From positions 1 to 51,368 of the forward strand of contig JAQVZL010000004.1 of assembly GCA_028708215.1 (NCBI GenBank): a stretch of 51,368 nt of DNA, written 5' to 3'. The stretch is from Bacteroidales bacterium (GTDB lineage: Bacteria; Bacteroidota; Bacteroidia; Bacteroidales; UBA932). Shown here piece by piece: positions 7,917-17,172 of this stretch (the stretch's first letter is position 1; every line of letters begins with the position of its first letter). The position numbers and the translations under genes are program-made. The notes under the pieces are model-generated. The model was not told the DNA's origin and made no database searches. It was given only the letters and a program-made list of their open reading frames with translations.

Positions 7917-10127
7917 CTACATAATACTAAATGCAACAGTAAGACCGGCCATAACTATAGAGACCATACTCATAAGCTTTATAAGTATGTTTAGAGAAGG
8001 CCCAGAAGTATCTTTAAATGGATCTCCAACAGTATCTCCAACAACATTTGCTTTATGAACCTCAGACCCCTTACCGCCAAAGTTGCCATCCTCTACATAT
8101 TTTTTAGCATTATCCCAGGCTCCACCTGCGTTTGCCATAAAAATAGCCAAAACAAAACCAGAACCTAAACCTCCTACAAGCAAACCCATTACTCCAGCAA
8201 CACCAAAGACAACTCCAACAACTACAGGTACAATAATTGCTAAAAGAGATGGAAAGAGCATTTCACGCTGAGCACCACGAGTAGAAATCTCTACACACCT
8301 TGCATAATCTGGTTTACCAGTACCATCCATAATACCAACTATCTCTCTAAACTGCCTTCTTACCTCTTCTACCATTTGCTCTGCAGCTCTACCAACAGCA
8401 TTCATTGTAAGCCCACAAAAGAGAAAAGACATTACTGAGCCTAAGAAAACTCCAACTAACACCCTAGGGTTCATTAGATTAACTTGGTAGAACTCCATGA
8501 AATCTGGAATGGTAGCCTCGGCAACATTCACCACTCGCCCAGCAACATCTATAGTATGTTGCCCAATATGAGCCAACCCTATTTTTACCTCTTCTATATA
8601 TGAGGCAAGAAGTGCCAAAGCAGTAAGTGCTGCAGAACCAATTGCAAAGCCTTTGCCTGTAGCAGCTGTGGTATTTCCAAGAGCATCTAACACATCTGTT
8701 CTCTCTCTTACTTGTGGTTCTAAATTGCTCATTTGAGCATTTCCCCCAGCATTATCTGCTATAGGCCCATATGCATCTGTAGCCAATGTAATACCTAATG
8801 TAGAGAGCATTCCAACAGCAGCAATTCCAATCCCATATAATCCAAGACTTAAGTTATGAGCTTGGGCCATATTTGCAACATCAAAATTTGTAGCAAATAA
8901 GAAAGATAAAATAATAGCTGTAGCAATGGTAATTACAGGAATAGCAGTAGAGATCATTCCTGTTCCAACTCCCGCTATTATAACTGTAGCCGGCCCAGTT
9001 TTACCACTCTCTGCAATACGTTTAGTAGGTTTAAACGAGTGAGAGGTATAATACTCAGTAGATTGCCCTATAATTATGCCTGCAACAAGACCTGTTACCA
9101 CAGAGAATGAGATGCCTAACCAATTCTCTATCTGTAGTAGATATAAAATTCCAAAAGTTGCTATGGCCACTAATAAAGAGCTAAAGTTAACTCCTCTACC
9201 TAAAGATCTCAACAACTCCCTCATACCAGCCTCCTCATTGGTTCTTACCATGAAAATACCAATTATAGAGAGTATTATCCCAACAGCAGCTATAAGCATA
9301 GGAGCAAAAACTGCCTTAGTTTGCATAGCTGGGTTAACATAAAATGCCGAAGCGCCTAAGGCGGCTGTAGCAAGTATAGACCCACAATAAGATTCGTAAA
9401 GGTCTGCACCCATACCAGCTACGTCGCCAACGTTATCACCAACATTATCTGCAATTGTAGCAGGGTTACGTGGGTCGTCTTCGGGAATATTCGCCTCTAC
9501 TTTTCCTACTAAATCGGCACCAACATCTGCTGCCTTAGTATAAATTCCACCACCAACTCTAGCAAATAGTGCCTGTGTAGAGGCTCCCATTCCAAAAGTA
9601 AGCATAGTAGTGGTAATAATTACCATCCTTTGAGAATCAGATATACTATCAATGAAAAAATTTAGAACTAAATACCAAACAGATATATCTAGTAAACCCA
9701 AACCTACAACAGTAAGACCCATAACAGCACCCGAACGAAAAGCCAACTTCAAACCGCTATTTAAAGAACGTTTAGCAGCATTTGCTGTTCTTGCAGATGC
9801 ATAGGTAGCCGTTTTCATTCCAATAAAACCAGCCAAGCCAGAAAAGAAACCACCTGAAATAAAAGCTCCAGGTACCCATGGGTTTTGTACACCAAAGCCA
9901 TAAGCTAAAATAGCAAAGAAGATACTAAGCACAACAATTACAATTATAACTACTTTATATTGTTGTCTTAAGTAGGCCATTGCCCCTTTTCTTACATGAG
10001 ATGCAATCTCTTTCATTAAATCCGTTCCTTCACTCTCCTTCATCATCTCTTTATAGAAGTGGAAAGCAAAAACAAGTGCCACAATAGAAGCCAACGGTAC
10101 AAAATAGAATAATAACTGGGTCTCCAT
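7917..10127 (-). CDS. hppA: Membrane-bound ion-translocating pyrophosphatase
   Basis: 736 residues with about 16 membrane segments. It hydrolyses cytoplasmic pyrophosphate to pump H+ and/or Na+ across the inner membrane. Seen: the catalytic loop with DVGADLVGKVEANIPEDDPR and DNVGDNVGDVAGMGADLYE, and the C-terminal DTVGDPFKDTSGPSLNILIK. The segment GNTTAATGKGFAIGS has alanine where K+-independent enzymes usually carry lysine (GNTTKA), so I infer a K+-dependent type. Sodium versus proton pumping cannot be settled by eye. It follows murI by 34 bases; pyrophosphate from cell-wall precursor and nucleotide synthesis is the plausible fuel. The 3' end faces the structured repeat. Confidence 0.96.
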   Translation of the reverse strand: METQLLFYFVPLASIVALVFAFHFYKEMMKESEGTDLMKEIASHVRKGAMAYLRQQYKVVIIVIVVLSIFFAILAYGFGVQNPWVPGAFISGGFFSGLAGFIGMKTATYASARTANAAKRSLNSGLKLAFRSGAVMGLTVVGLGLLDISVWYLVLNFFIDSISDSQRMVIITTTMLTFGMGASTQALFARVGGGIYTKAADVGADLVGKVEANIPEDDPRNPATIADNVGDNVGDVAGMGADLYESYCGSILATAALGASAFYVNPAMQTKAVFAPMLIAAVGIILSIIGIFMVRTNEEAGMRELLRSLGRGVNFSSLLVAIATFGILYLLQIENWLGISFSVVTGLVAGIIIGQSTEYYTSHSFKPTKRIAESGKTGPATVIIAGVGTGMISTAIPVITIATAIILSFLFATNFDVANMAQAHNLSLGLYGIGIAAVGMLSTLGITLATDAYGPIADNAGGNAQMSNLEPQVRERTDVLDALGNTTAATGKGFAIGSAALTALALLASYIEEVKIGLAHIGQHTIDVAGRVVNVAEATIPDFMEFYQVNLMNPRVLVGVFLGSVMSFLFCGLTMNAVGRAAEQMVEEVRRQFREIVGIMDGTGKPDYARCVEISTRGAQREMLFPSLLAIIVPVVVGVVFGVAGVMGLLVGGLGSGFVLAIFMANAGGAWDNAKKYVEDGNFGGKGSEVHKANVVGDTVGDPFKDTSGPSLNILIKLMSMVSIVMAGLTVAFSIM

Positions 10128-10161
10128 AATTTATAGTTTTTAATAGTTTAGTCTAGTTTAT

Positions 10162-11004
10162 TTATAAATTTATCTCCATAAAACAGTCATCTGGTATTTG
10201 AGAGAGCACTCCCCTAGCAACAGCTTTTAATACAACATTATGGCCAGAAGAGTAGAATTGAGTATTAGAGTAACAACTTTTATACATGTTTACACCCAGA
10301 AGGCTCTCACTAGATTTAAAATCAATAATTTTATTCTCTTTTGCTATCTTATAAAGATGCCTAGCCACTGCAGGTGCAGGGTCAATAATAGTAACACTTT
10401 CACCAACAATTTCTTCAATAGCTTTTTTTAAGAAGGAGTAATGAGTGCAACCAAGTACAATAGTATCTGCCCCTTTTTCAACCATAGGTGTTATATACTT
10501 TAATAGTAGCTCATCTAACTCTGGCCCATCTACTCTACCAGACTCTACCATAGGAACAAGACCAGTACCTACCTGCTCTACAACTTGAACATTAGATGCA
10601 AACATACTTAAAGTATTATTATATATAGACCCACCCAGAGTTCCCTTAGTTGCCAAAACGCCAACCACACCAGTTTTTGTAAGTGAGGCGGCAGGCTTTA
10701 TTGCAGGCTCCATACCAATAAAAGGGATAGAAAAAGTGCTCCTTAATGAGTCTATTGCAGCTGCTGTGGCAGTGTTACATGCTATAACAATAATTGCTGC
10801 TCCTTTTTTTATAAGAAATTCAGATATTTTTTTAGATCTTTCAATAATCTCTTGAACAGACCTAGGGCCATAAGGAGAATAGGCGTTATCTGCAAAATAG
10901 AGTAGTTTATGATTGGGCAAAATTTTTATTACCTCTTCCCAAACGGAGAGACCTCCAACACCGGAATCGAATATTCCAATAGGTATATTTTTAGATGTTT
11001 TCAA
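10162..11004 (-). CDS. murI: Glutamate racemase
   Basis: 280 residues from the TTG at 11004. It converts L- to D-glutamate for peptidoglycan, in the cytoplasm. Seen: IGIFDSGVGGLSV near the N-terminus, the first catalytic cysteine in IACNTATAAA and the second in VLGCTHYSFL. The open frame reaches a further TTG at 11040, but those 12 codons would lie inside a GC hairpin plus T-run that terminates the upstream skp genes, so I chose the inner TTG. Homologues begin only a few residues before IGIFDSG, which agrees. A -7 box at 11038-11045 could give it its own transcript. hppA follows closely. Confidence 0.92.
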   Translation of the reverse strand: MKTSKNIPIGIFDSGVGGLSVWEEVIKILPNHKLLYFADNAYSPYGPRSVQEIIERSKKISEFLIKKGAAIIVIACNTATAAAIDSLRSTFSIPFIGMEPAIKPAASLTKTGVVGVLATKGTLGGSIYNNTLSMFASNVQVVEQVGTGLVPMVESGRVDGPELDELLLKYITPMVEKGADTIVLGCTHYSFLKKAIEEIVGESVTIIDPAPAVARHLYKIAKENKIIDFKSSESLLGVNMYKSCYSNTQFYSSGHNVVLKAVARGVLSQIPDDCFMEINL

Positions 11005-11007
11005 AAT

Positions 11008-11036
11008 AAAAAAAGTCGCTTCTGTTAGGAAGCGAC
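11008..11036 (-). terminator. Intrinsic terminator after the bamA-skp-skp genes
   Basis: On the minus strand GTCGCTTC (11036-11029) pairs with GAAGCGAC (11022-11015) around a six-base loop and runs into seven T. It overlaps the extended murI reading frame. Confidence 0.85.
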
Positions 11037-11037
11037 A

Positions 11038-11045
11038 CAAAGTTA
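11038..11045 (-). promoter_or_regulatory. murI: Candidate -7 box of murI
   Basis: TAACTTTG on the minus strand matches TAnnTTTG. The predicted start falls inside the 5' arm of the adjacent terminator hairpin. No TTTG at -33. Confidence 0.35.
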
Positions 11046-11057
11046 TAAAAAAAACTG

Positions 11058-11615
11058 TTACTGTATAGGTTGTGGGTTCATTTGCATTGGCTTTTTATCT
11101 GCAGGTATATTCATTTCACTCTTTGCCAACGGTAAAACGTCTACACTAATTTGCTCATTAACAAAAGGAATAGAGCCAGTAGACAAATCGAAAATGTAAA
11201 CAAGTCCTTTCTCTTTTCCAATTTTTTGAATCACATCATTTGCTCTTTTTAATACTGGAGCAAAAAGCGCTTGTTGAAGTTGCTGATACTCCTGAGAAGC
11301 TGTTTGCTGGTACTGTTGAATACGCCCGTCTAGCTCTTGTAGCTCTTTAGTTTTACTCTCTAATACTGCAGCCACCCAAGTAGCTTGTTTTTGATTATAC
11401 TCATTATATTTAACCTGAAACTCTGTTTGAAGAGCCTGAAGTTCGGTCTCAAGTTCTGCTGCATGAGCTTCTAGCTTAACTAAAGCACTGTCTCTTTCTG
11501 GCATTAATGCAATAAGCTCCTGAGAGTTGATATGACCAAATTTGAGATCTTGCGCAACACCCGTAGATGAGGCTAAAACAAAGAGAATTAATAGAATTTT
11601 TGATAAATGTTTCAT
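11058..11615 (-). CDS. Skp/OmpH-family periplasmic chaperone (paralogue 1)
   Basis: 185 residues. A signal peptide (MKHLSKILLILFVLASSTGVAQ) precedes an OmpH fold: a short beta start (FGHINSQELIALMPERDSA), then a long glutamine- and glutamate-rich coiled coil at about 45-125, then the closing beta part (VYIFDLSTGSIPFVNEQISV). By family, trimers hold unfolded outer-membrane proteins on the way to the Bam complex. It is the last gene after bamA and a second paralogue, with a 26-base gap, and a terminator follows. The C-terminal tail is rich in Pro, Gln and Met. Individual division of labour among paralogues is unknown. Confidence 0.9.
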   Translation of the reverse strand: MKHLSKILLILFVLASSTGVAQDLKFGHINSQELIALMPERDSALVKLEAHAAELETELQALQTEFQVKYNEYNQKQATWVAAVLESKTKELQELDGRIQQYQQTASQEYQQLQQALFAPVLKRANDVIQKIGKEKGLVYIFDLSTGSIPFVNEQISVDVLPLAKSEMNIPADKKPMQMNPQPIQ

Positions 11616-11641
11616 ATAGATAATTATTATTTAGTTTAATC

Positions 11642-12151
11642 TTATAGTCCTAACTTTTTTAATACTAAAGGAGTTAAATCTACTTTAGCATCTTTGTATA
11701 TAACACCCTGCAAAGAGGCTAAATCCAAAATAAGCAAATAACCATTCTCTTGAGCAACTTTGTCTACAGCTTTTTGGACCACATCCATAATAGGATCCAT
11801 TAACTCCTTAGACTTTGCTGCCATAACACCCTCTTGCCCAAAAATCTCTTGTTGCTTCTCTTTTACAGCTCTCTCCTTAGTAATTATCTCATTCTCTCTT
11901 GCTTGCCTTTCCATCTCGCCTAAAGCAGACTTTTGGCTCTGATACCTAGAAAAAAGATTCTCAATAATCTTAACCTCGTTCTGCAGCTGAATTTCATACT
12001 GCTGCTTAAGTCTCTCTAGCTGCTGCTGAGCCTGAACATATTCAGGAACTTCTGCTAAGATTGTTTCTGTATTAACAAAGCCTACAGTTTGCCCTACGGC
12101 TGCAATCGACATTGAAAGCATTAAAACCGTAAATATCACTATTTTTCTCAT
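11642..12151 (-). CDS. Skp/OmpH-family periplasmic chaperone (paralogue 2)
   Basis: 169 residues. A signal peptide (MRKIVIFTVLMLSMSIAAVG) is followed by VGFVNTETILAEVPEYVQAQ, a central coiled coil (about 40-110) and a C-terminal strand region ending VDLTPLVLKKLGL. By family it is a chaperone for nascent outer-membrane proteins in the periplasm. It starts 19 bases after bamA, the classical bamA-skp arrangement. It differs strongly from paralogue 1, so the duplication is old. Confidence 0.92.
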   Translation of the reverse strand: MRKIVIFTVLMLSMSIAAVGQTVGFVNTETILAEVPEYVQAQQQLERLKQQYEIQLQNEVKIIENLFSRYQSQKSALGEMERQARENEIITKERAVKEKQQEIFGQEGVMAAKSKELMDPIMDVVQKAVDKVAQENGYLLILDLASLQGVIYKDAKVDLTPLVLKKLGL

Positions 12152-12170
12152 AATTAATATCTTTAATATA

Positions 12171-14675
12171 TTAAAACTGCTGTCCTATAACAAAGTGGAA
12201 GTTACTTCCACCTTTAGTTCCCTCTACAGAGTTGTCAAACCCATACCCCCAATCTATACCCAACATTCCAACTACTGGGAGTAATACTCTTACTCCAAAA
12301 CCTGCCGATCTTTTGATTGAGAAAGGGTTAAAGTCTCTAATATCTGACCAACTATTACCTCCTTCAAGAAAAACTAATGCATAAATGGTAGACTGAGGTT
12401 GAAGAACCAATGGATACCTTAGCTCTAAAGTAAACTTATCATATACATTACCTGCATAACTATTGTTCATACGAGGGGTTAGTGAGTTGTTTGCATATCC
12501 TCTCAAACCAATTGTCTCAGACCCATAAGTATTATAGCCAGACATTCCATCGCCACCCAAAATATAGCCTTCAAAAGGAGAGTAACCTAAATCTCTGTCA
12601 AAATAACCAAGATAACCAAAATTAAACCTAGTCATCAATACTAAATCGCCAATAATTTTATTAAATGTAGATCCTTTAAAAGTCCATTTGTGATACTCAA
12701 TCCATTTATATCTCTCTGAATCTGTCATACTCTTATAGTCTGTATCGCTTGATCTAAACAGAGAGTATGGAGGTGTAATTTGGAGTCCCAACTCAAAATC
12801 ACTACCACTTCTTGGATAAATAGGTTGGTCTGTAGAGTTTCTTGCCAATCTAATTTTCCAACTTATATTATTAGAAATTCCATCTTTGAAAATGAAATAG
12901 TAGTCCCAATCTTGCAATTTATAAGTTTGAACACTTAACTCGTTGTACAGCACAAATTGATTGTCTGGCCACTTTAACCTTGTTCCAATACCAGCTGCTA
13001 AACCATATACCTCCATGCTTTGACCTGTGTTCTGATAAAAGTAATAGGAGTTAGTTTGCCTCGTATAATAAGTAGAAAAGGTAAAAGATGTTGGTTTATT
13101 TCCAAAAAGCCAAGGCTCGGTAAAACTTGCCGAAAGTGCAGTATAATAAGTTCCATTAGTCTGGAATCTAATAGCTAATTGTTGCCCATCTCCAAGTGGT
13201 ACAGGCCTCCAAGCCTTTTTGTCAAACACCTTACTAAGAGAAAAATTATTAAAACTTATACCAAGAGTTCCTACAAAAGTATTTCCTCCCCATCCACCAG
13301 CTATTTCAAACTGACTGTTAGATTTTTCTTCTACATTATATGTTACATCTACAGTGTTTGCAAGCTCGTTTGGAACAATGCTATAACCAGTAGGAGACAT
13401 GAGCTTTTCTGGATCGAAATGCCCCATTGCAGAGAGTGCTTGTAAAGATCTCTCTAAATAGGTTTGACTAAAGAGATAACCAGGGCGCGTAAAAAGCTCC
13501 CTTCTGGCTATCTTCTCGTTGGTTACATTGTTCCCATTTATTACAATTCTATTAAATAGCGCTGGCTCCCCTTCAAACATTCTCATCTCTACATCTACAG
13601 AATCTCCCTCAATGGTTTTCTCTACAGGTAGAACCCTAAAAAAGAGATAGCCTTGGTCTCTATACATTTTTGAAACATTTCCATCCTGAGCATCAAAGAG
13701 TCTCTTCTCCATTGAAACTACATCGTAAATATCTCCTGTTCCTATTCTCAAAACACTATTGAGTTGCTCTTCTGAATAGATTGAGTTTCCAGTCCAAGTG
13801 ATATCTCTAAAATAGTATCTTTTCCCCTCATCAATTTCAAAATCTATTGCTAACCTTCCCTCCTCTACATAGTAGATTGAGTCTTTAACAATCTTAGCAT
13901 CACGGAAACCATTTTCACTATATTTTTGTAATATTAATTTCTTGTCATTCTCATACTCCTTCTCATTAAATTTTTTACTTTTAAAAAAATTAAAAAGGCG
14001 CATATCGTTGGTTTTCTTCATTGCCGAGACAAGTTTAGACTCCTTAAGATTTTTATTCCCATTAAAATTAATCTCCTTAATCTTAACTCGGCTCTTACGG
14101 TCTACGTCAAAAGTAACCTTTACAGTATTAGTAAAAAGAGTATCATCTTCTTGCCGTACAGATACCTCCGTTTGCAAAAAGCCTTTCTCTACATAAAACT
14201 TTCTAATTATTTCAGAAGAAGAAGAGATTACATAATCAGACAATTCACTTCCCCTACGAAGCTTTAACTTCTCTTCTAAATCTCCTTTTTCTCCACTTCT
14301 TACACCATTAAATTCCCAACTTGAAACACGTGGCCTCTCCTGAAGATAGAGGTTTAAGTAAACTGTATCTTGAACTAATGAATCTATATAGAAAGCAACG
14401 TCAGAGAAAAAACGTTGAGCCCAAATTCTTTTAACAATTGAAGAGAGATCGTCTCCTGGGATAACTATTTCATCTCCTGGAGATAGCCCTGTAAGGGATA
14501 TCATCTGCTCTTCTCCAAGATATTTAATACCTGTTACAGAAATATCTCCTATAATATATGTTTTAGGATTATTATAATCTACAATTGTATTCCTAATTGT
14601 TGTTGTATCCTGAGCCGTGACAACCTTTAAGGAAGACAGAACGAATAATAAAATAATCAGCGATAATGATTTCAT
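12171..14675 (-). CDS. bamA: Outer-membrane protein assembly factor BamA
   Basis: 834 residues from the ATG at 14675; the open frame extends to 14873 but would overlap uppS, and only the inner start gives a signal peptide (MKSLSLIILLFVLSSLKVV). Five POTRA domains fill about 35-415 (for example YIIGDISVTGIKYLGEEQMI), followed by a 16-strand beta-barrel ending in the outer-membrane signature phenylalanine (FVIGQQF). It folds and inserts barrel proteins into the outer membrane. The neighbours fit: uppS upstream, two skp genes downstream. bamD is present separately at 26003. A -7 box at 14700-14707 may add an internal promoter. Confidence 0.96.
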   Translation of the reverse strand: MKSLSLIILLFVLSSLKVVTAQDTTTIRNTIVDYNNPKTYIIGDISVTGIKYLGEEQMISLTGLSPGDEIVIPGDDLSSIVKRIWAQRFFSDVAFYIDSLVQDTVYLNLYLQERPRVSSWEFNGVRSGEKGDLEEKLKLRRGSELSDYVISSSSEIIRKFYVEKGFLQTEVSVRQEDDTLFTNTVKVTFDVDRKSRVKIKEINFNGNKNLKESKLVSAMKKTNDMRLFNFFKSKKFNEKEYENDKKLILQKYSENGFRDAKIVKDSIYYVEEGRLAIDFEIDEGKRYYFRDITWTGNSIYSEEQLNSVLRIGTGDIYDVVSMEKRLFDAQDGNVSKMYRDQGYLFFRVLPVEKTIEGDSVDVEMRMFEGEPALFNRIVINGNNVTNEKIARRELFTRPGYLFSQTYLERSLQALSAMGHFDPEKLMSPTGYSIVPNELANTVDVTYNVEEKSNSQFEIAGGWGGNTFVGTLGISFNNFSLSKVFDKKAWRPVPLGDGQQLAIRFQTNGTYYTALSASFTEPWLFGNKPTSFTFSTYYTRQTNSYYFYQNTGQSMEVYGLAAGIGTRLKWPDNQFVLYNELSVQTYKLQDWDYYFIFKDGISNNISWKIRLARNSTDQPIYPRSGSDFELGLQITPPYSLFRSSDTDYKSMTDSERYKWIEYHKWTFKGSTFNKIIGDLVLMTRFNFGYLGYFDRDLGYSPFEGYILGGDGMSGYNTYGSETIGLRGYANNSLTPRMNNSYAGNVYDKFTLELRYPLVLQPQSTIYALVFLEGGNSWSDIRDFNPFSIKRSAGFGVRVLLPVVGMLGIDWGYGFDNSVEGTKGGSNFHFVIGQQF

Positions 14676-14699
14676 GTGCACTTTAAGACTGTAAAACTG

Positions 14700-14707
14700 C
14701 AAAGATA
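14700..14707 (-). promoter_or_regulatory. bamA: Candidate internal -7 box before bamA
   Basis: TATCTTTG on the minus strand, in the 58-base uppS-bamA gap. Its start would be only about 20 bases upstream of the ATG at 14675, which supports that start. -33 element not clear. Confidence 0.4.
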
Positions 14708-14733
14708 AATTTTTATTTGTATCCAATGTCCCT

Positions 14734-15462
14734 TTATTTGATTTTATTAATCTGATCTCCTGTCTTACCATATCTTCTTTCCCTCTCTGAATAGATATCA
14801 AGAGCTCTCTTAAAGTCATTTTTGCGAAAATCGGGCCAAAGCACATCTGTAAAATAAAATTCGGTATAGGCACATTGCCAAAGCATATAATTACTTAACC
14901 TCTGTTCGCCACTAGATCTAATTAACAGATCTGGATCTGGAATACCTCTAGTACTTAAAAATGTCTCGAAAAGCTCTGCAGAAAGAGGTTCATTATTATT
15001 CAACTCACTGGATCTTGCCTTCTCTAGATACTTAGTTACTGCTTGCAAAATATCCCATTTGCCACTGTAACTTAAAAAAACAATTAAAGTTAACCCTGTA
15101 TTACTCGAAGTTATCTTTTTGAGCTCCAAAATTTTGCTTATAAGAGTTTCTGAAAGCCGAGTTTCATCTCCTATAACTAAGAACTTTATATTATTATCCA
15201 ACAACGTCTTACGTTCCCCTATTATAGCATCTATCATAAGTTCCATTAAACCAGAGACCTCATCTTGAGGGCGAGTCCAGTTCTCTTCTGAGAAAGCAAA
15301 AAGACTAAGGAAATCTATTTTATTTTCGGCAGCAAACTCGGCAGCAGCCTTTACAGACTCTACTCCCGCCTTATGCCCCTCTAGTCTCTCAAAACCTCTC
15401 TGTTTTGCCCATCTTCCATTTCCATCCATAATAATGGAGACATGTTTTGGAATTTTACTCAT
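14734..15462 (-). CDS. uppS: Undecaprenyl (polyprenyl) diphosphate synthase, cis-type
   Basis: 242 residues. It condenses isopentenyl diphosphate onto farnesyl diphosphate in the cytoplasm to make the carrier lipid of peptidoglycan and surface polysaccharides. Seen: the N-terminal HVSIIMDGNGRWAKQRG with the catalytic Asp, the FSEENWTRP region, and the C-terminal DLLIRSSGEQRLSNYMLWQ and EFYFTDVLWPDF. Full length for the family. It starts 24 bases after nadK and precedes bamA, a gene order common in Bacteroidota. Confidence 0.96.
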   Translation of the reverse strand: MSKIPKHVSIIMDGNGRWAKQRGFERLEGHKAGVESVKAAAEFAAENKIDFLSLFAFSEENWTRPQDEVSGLMELMIDAIIGERKTLLDNNIKFLVIGDETRLSETLISKILELKKITSSNTGLTLIVFLSYSGKWDILQAVTKYLEKARSSELNNNEPLSAELFETFLSTRGIPDPDLLIRSSGEQRLSNYMLWQCAYTEFYFTDVLWPDFRKNDFKRALDIYSERERRYGKTGDQINKIK

Positions 15463-15486
15463 TCTAAGTATTTAATCTATTTATCA

Positions 15487-16368
15487 TTAATAGTTTCGTT
15501 TATCTGCCCCCCACATAAGCTTCTCTCTTAATGCACCAATAAAGTTGTCTCCATAAAAAGAGAGATACCTCAAATTAAACTTTGCCATGGTAACAGTAAC
15601 TAGCTCCCCTGTGGGAATTGTAAAAGACCTATTGTCTAAACTTACAATAGCCTCTCCACTTCTAGATTCTACATAAAACTCTATAGTAGAACTATCTGGT
15701 ACTACAAGAGGTCTCACATTTAAATTATGAGAAGCAATTGGGGCTAAAATGAGCGCTTTTACTCCTGGCAAAGCTATTGGCCCCCCCACGCTAAGCGAAT
15801 AGGCAGTAGAACCAGTTGGGCTAGACAATACCAAACCGTCGCTCCAGTATGGAGGAAGAGTCATCCCATTTATTTTTACATGCACAGAGAGCATAAAGGG
15901 GTCTTTTCTTTGAATAGAAATCTCGTTTAGAGCATATTTGCAGAAGCCCTTAGGAATAGCCTTTGAGCTAACAGAGAGCACTACCCTTTTTTCTATCTTA
16001 TAACTTCCTTTAAACAACCTCTCTATCCACTCATTCCCTAAAACAGAATCTACACTAGTTAGAAAACCTAATCTGCCAAAATTTATACCTGCAACTGGAA
16101 TTTTTTTGTCTTTTACTATTGTTAACGACTCCAAAAAGGTACCATCTCCACCAAAGCAGAGAAAGATATCTGTATCTAGGGAGAGATCTTTATCGCTGGA
16201 AAATAACTTCCCTTTAGGAATTTTCTTTCTGTTATTATCACTTATAGCAAAATAAAAAGGAGCATAGTAAGAGAGCTCTGCCTCCCTAGAAGAGAGTTCA
16301 TTAAGAATGTCGAAAAATCTTTTTTCCCATTTATCGCCTATTTCTCTGGCAAAAATTGCTATCTTCAT
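15487..16368 (-). CDS. nadK: NAD kinase
   Basis: 293 residues. It phosphorylates NAD to NADP in the cytoplasm using ATP or polyphosphate. Seen: the FGGDGTFLESL motif with the catalytic GGDG, NFGRLGFLT, the conserved LNEISIQRKDP, and DGLVLSSPTGSTAYSLSVGGP. Length is normal. It is first in the long minus-strand cluster and lies head to head with pdxJ, with a 51-base gap that contains two abutting -7 boxes. Confidence 0.95.
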   Translation of the reverse strand: MKIAIFAREIGDKWEKRFFDILNELSSREAELSYYAPFYFAISDNNRKKIPKGKLFSSDKDLSLDTDIFLCFGGDGTFLESLTIVKDKKIPVAGINFGRLGFLTSVDSVLGNEWIERLFKGSYKIEKRVVLSVSSKAIPKGFCKYALNEISIQRKDPFMLSVHVKINGMTLPPYWSDGLVLSSPTGSTAYSLSVGGPIALPGVKALILAPIASHNLNVRPLVVPDSSTIEFYVESRSGEAIVSLDNRSFTIPTGELVTVTMAKFNLRYLSFYGDNFIGALREKLMWGADKRNY

Positions 16369-16393
16369 CTTACAAGTAAAGTGTATTAATTGC

Positions 16394-16411
16394 CAAAAAT
16401 AAATAAATTTG
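16394..16411. promoter_or_regulatory. Back-to-back -7 boxes of nadK (-) and pdxJ (+)
   Basis: TATTTTTG on the minus strand (16394-16401) and TAAATTTG on the plus strand (16404-16411) are only two bases apart. The nadK box has a TTTG 22 bases upstream on its strand. Two polymerases could hardly occupy both at once. Confidence 0.5.
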
Positions 16412-16419
16412 CATCCATT

Positions 16420-17142
16420 ATGACAAAACTAAGCGTAAATATAAACAAATTTGCCACACTTCGTAATGCAAGGGGGGGTAATTTGCCAGATGTTCTTTTG
16501 GCAGCAAAAGAGTGCGAAAGAATGGGAGCACAAGGAATAACTGTACACCCTAGGCCAGATGAAAGACACATAAAGTATCAAGATGTAAGGGATTTAAAAC
16601 CTATACTAACTACCGAGTTCAATATTGAAGGGAACCCTATTGACTCTTTTATAAAGCTTGTTTTAGAAAACAGACCAGCTCAAGTAACCTTGGTACCAGA
16701 TGCACACGACGCTATTACCTCTAACAGCGGATGGGATACTAAAAAACATAAAGGTTTTTTAAAAGAGATCTGCTCAATATTTAGAGCCCAAGGAATAAGA
16801 ACCTCTATTTTCCTTGACCCCAATGTTGAGATGGTTAAACACGCCGCCGAAACTGGATGCGATAGAATAGAGCTTTATACAGAGGAGTATGCAATACAGT
16901 ACTCTATAGGAGAAAAAGAGAGAGGGATAGAACCATATATAAAAGCTGCAATTGCTGCCAAAGAGGTTGGGCTTGGGTTAAACGCAGGTCACGACCTCAA
17001 TTTAGAAAATCTTAAATATTTTAACAATAATATACCAAGATTACTTGAAGTCTCTATAGGGCATGCTTTAATTTGTGAGTCAATCTATTTAGGTTTAGAG
17101 AACACCATACAATCATACCTTAGGCAGTTAAACAATTATTAA
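16420..17142 (+). CDS. pdxJ: Pyridoxine 5'-phosphate synthase
   Basis: 240 residues from the ATG at 16420. It condenses aminoacetone phosphate (from 4-hydroxythreonine phosphate) with deoxyxylulose phosphate to form pyridoxine phosphate. Seen: [15 protein letters not shown] at the N-terminus, [11 protein letters not shown], and the C-terminal [12 protein letters not shown] and [16 protein letters not shown]. The open frame extends 10 codons to a TTG at 16390, but homologues begin at MTKLSVN, and the -7 box at 16404-16411 would place the RNA start just before 16420. The mRNA may therefore be leaderless or nearly so. Confidence 0.94.
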   Translation: MTKLSVNINKFATLRNARGGNLPDVLLAAKECERMGAQGITVHPRPDERHIKYQDVRDLKPILTTEFNIEGNPIDSFIKLVLENRPAQVTLVPDAHDAITSNSGWDTKKHKGFLKEICSIFRAQGIRTSIFLDPNVEMVKHAAETGCDRIELYTEEYAIQYSIGEKERGIEPYIKAAIAAKEVGLGLNAGHDLNLENLKYFNNNIPRLLEVSIGHALICESIYLGLENTIQSYLRQLNNY

Positions 17143-17143
17143 T

Positions 17144-17151
17144 TATATTTG
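17144..17151 (+). promoter_or_regulatory. -7 box before the third Skp-like gene
   Basis: TATATTTG matches TAnnTTTG, 21 bases before the ATG at 17173. No clear -33. Confidence 0.35.
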
Positions 17152-17172
17152 CATTCTAAATAAAAATTAAAG

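Noticed and set aside
9076..9342. Open frame antisense to hppA
   Set aside because: Membrane-protein codon bias on the opposite strand produces such frames; hppA is intact.
12171..14873. Longer bamA frame starting at 14873
   Set aside because: It would overlap uppS by 140 bases and put 66 residues before a good signal peptide; the ATG at 14675 is preferred.
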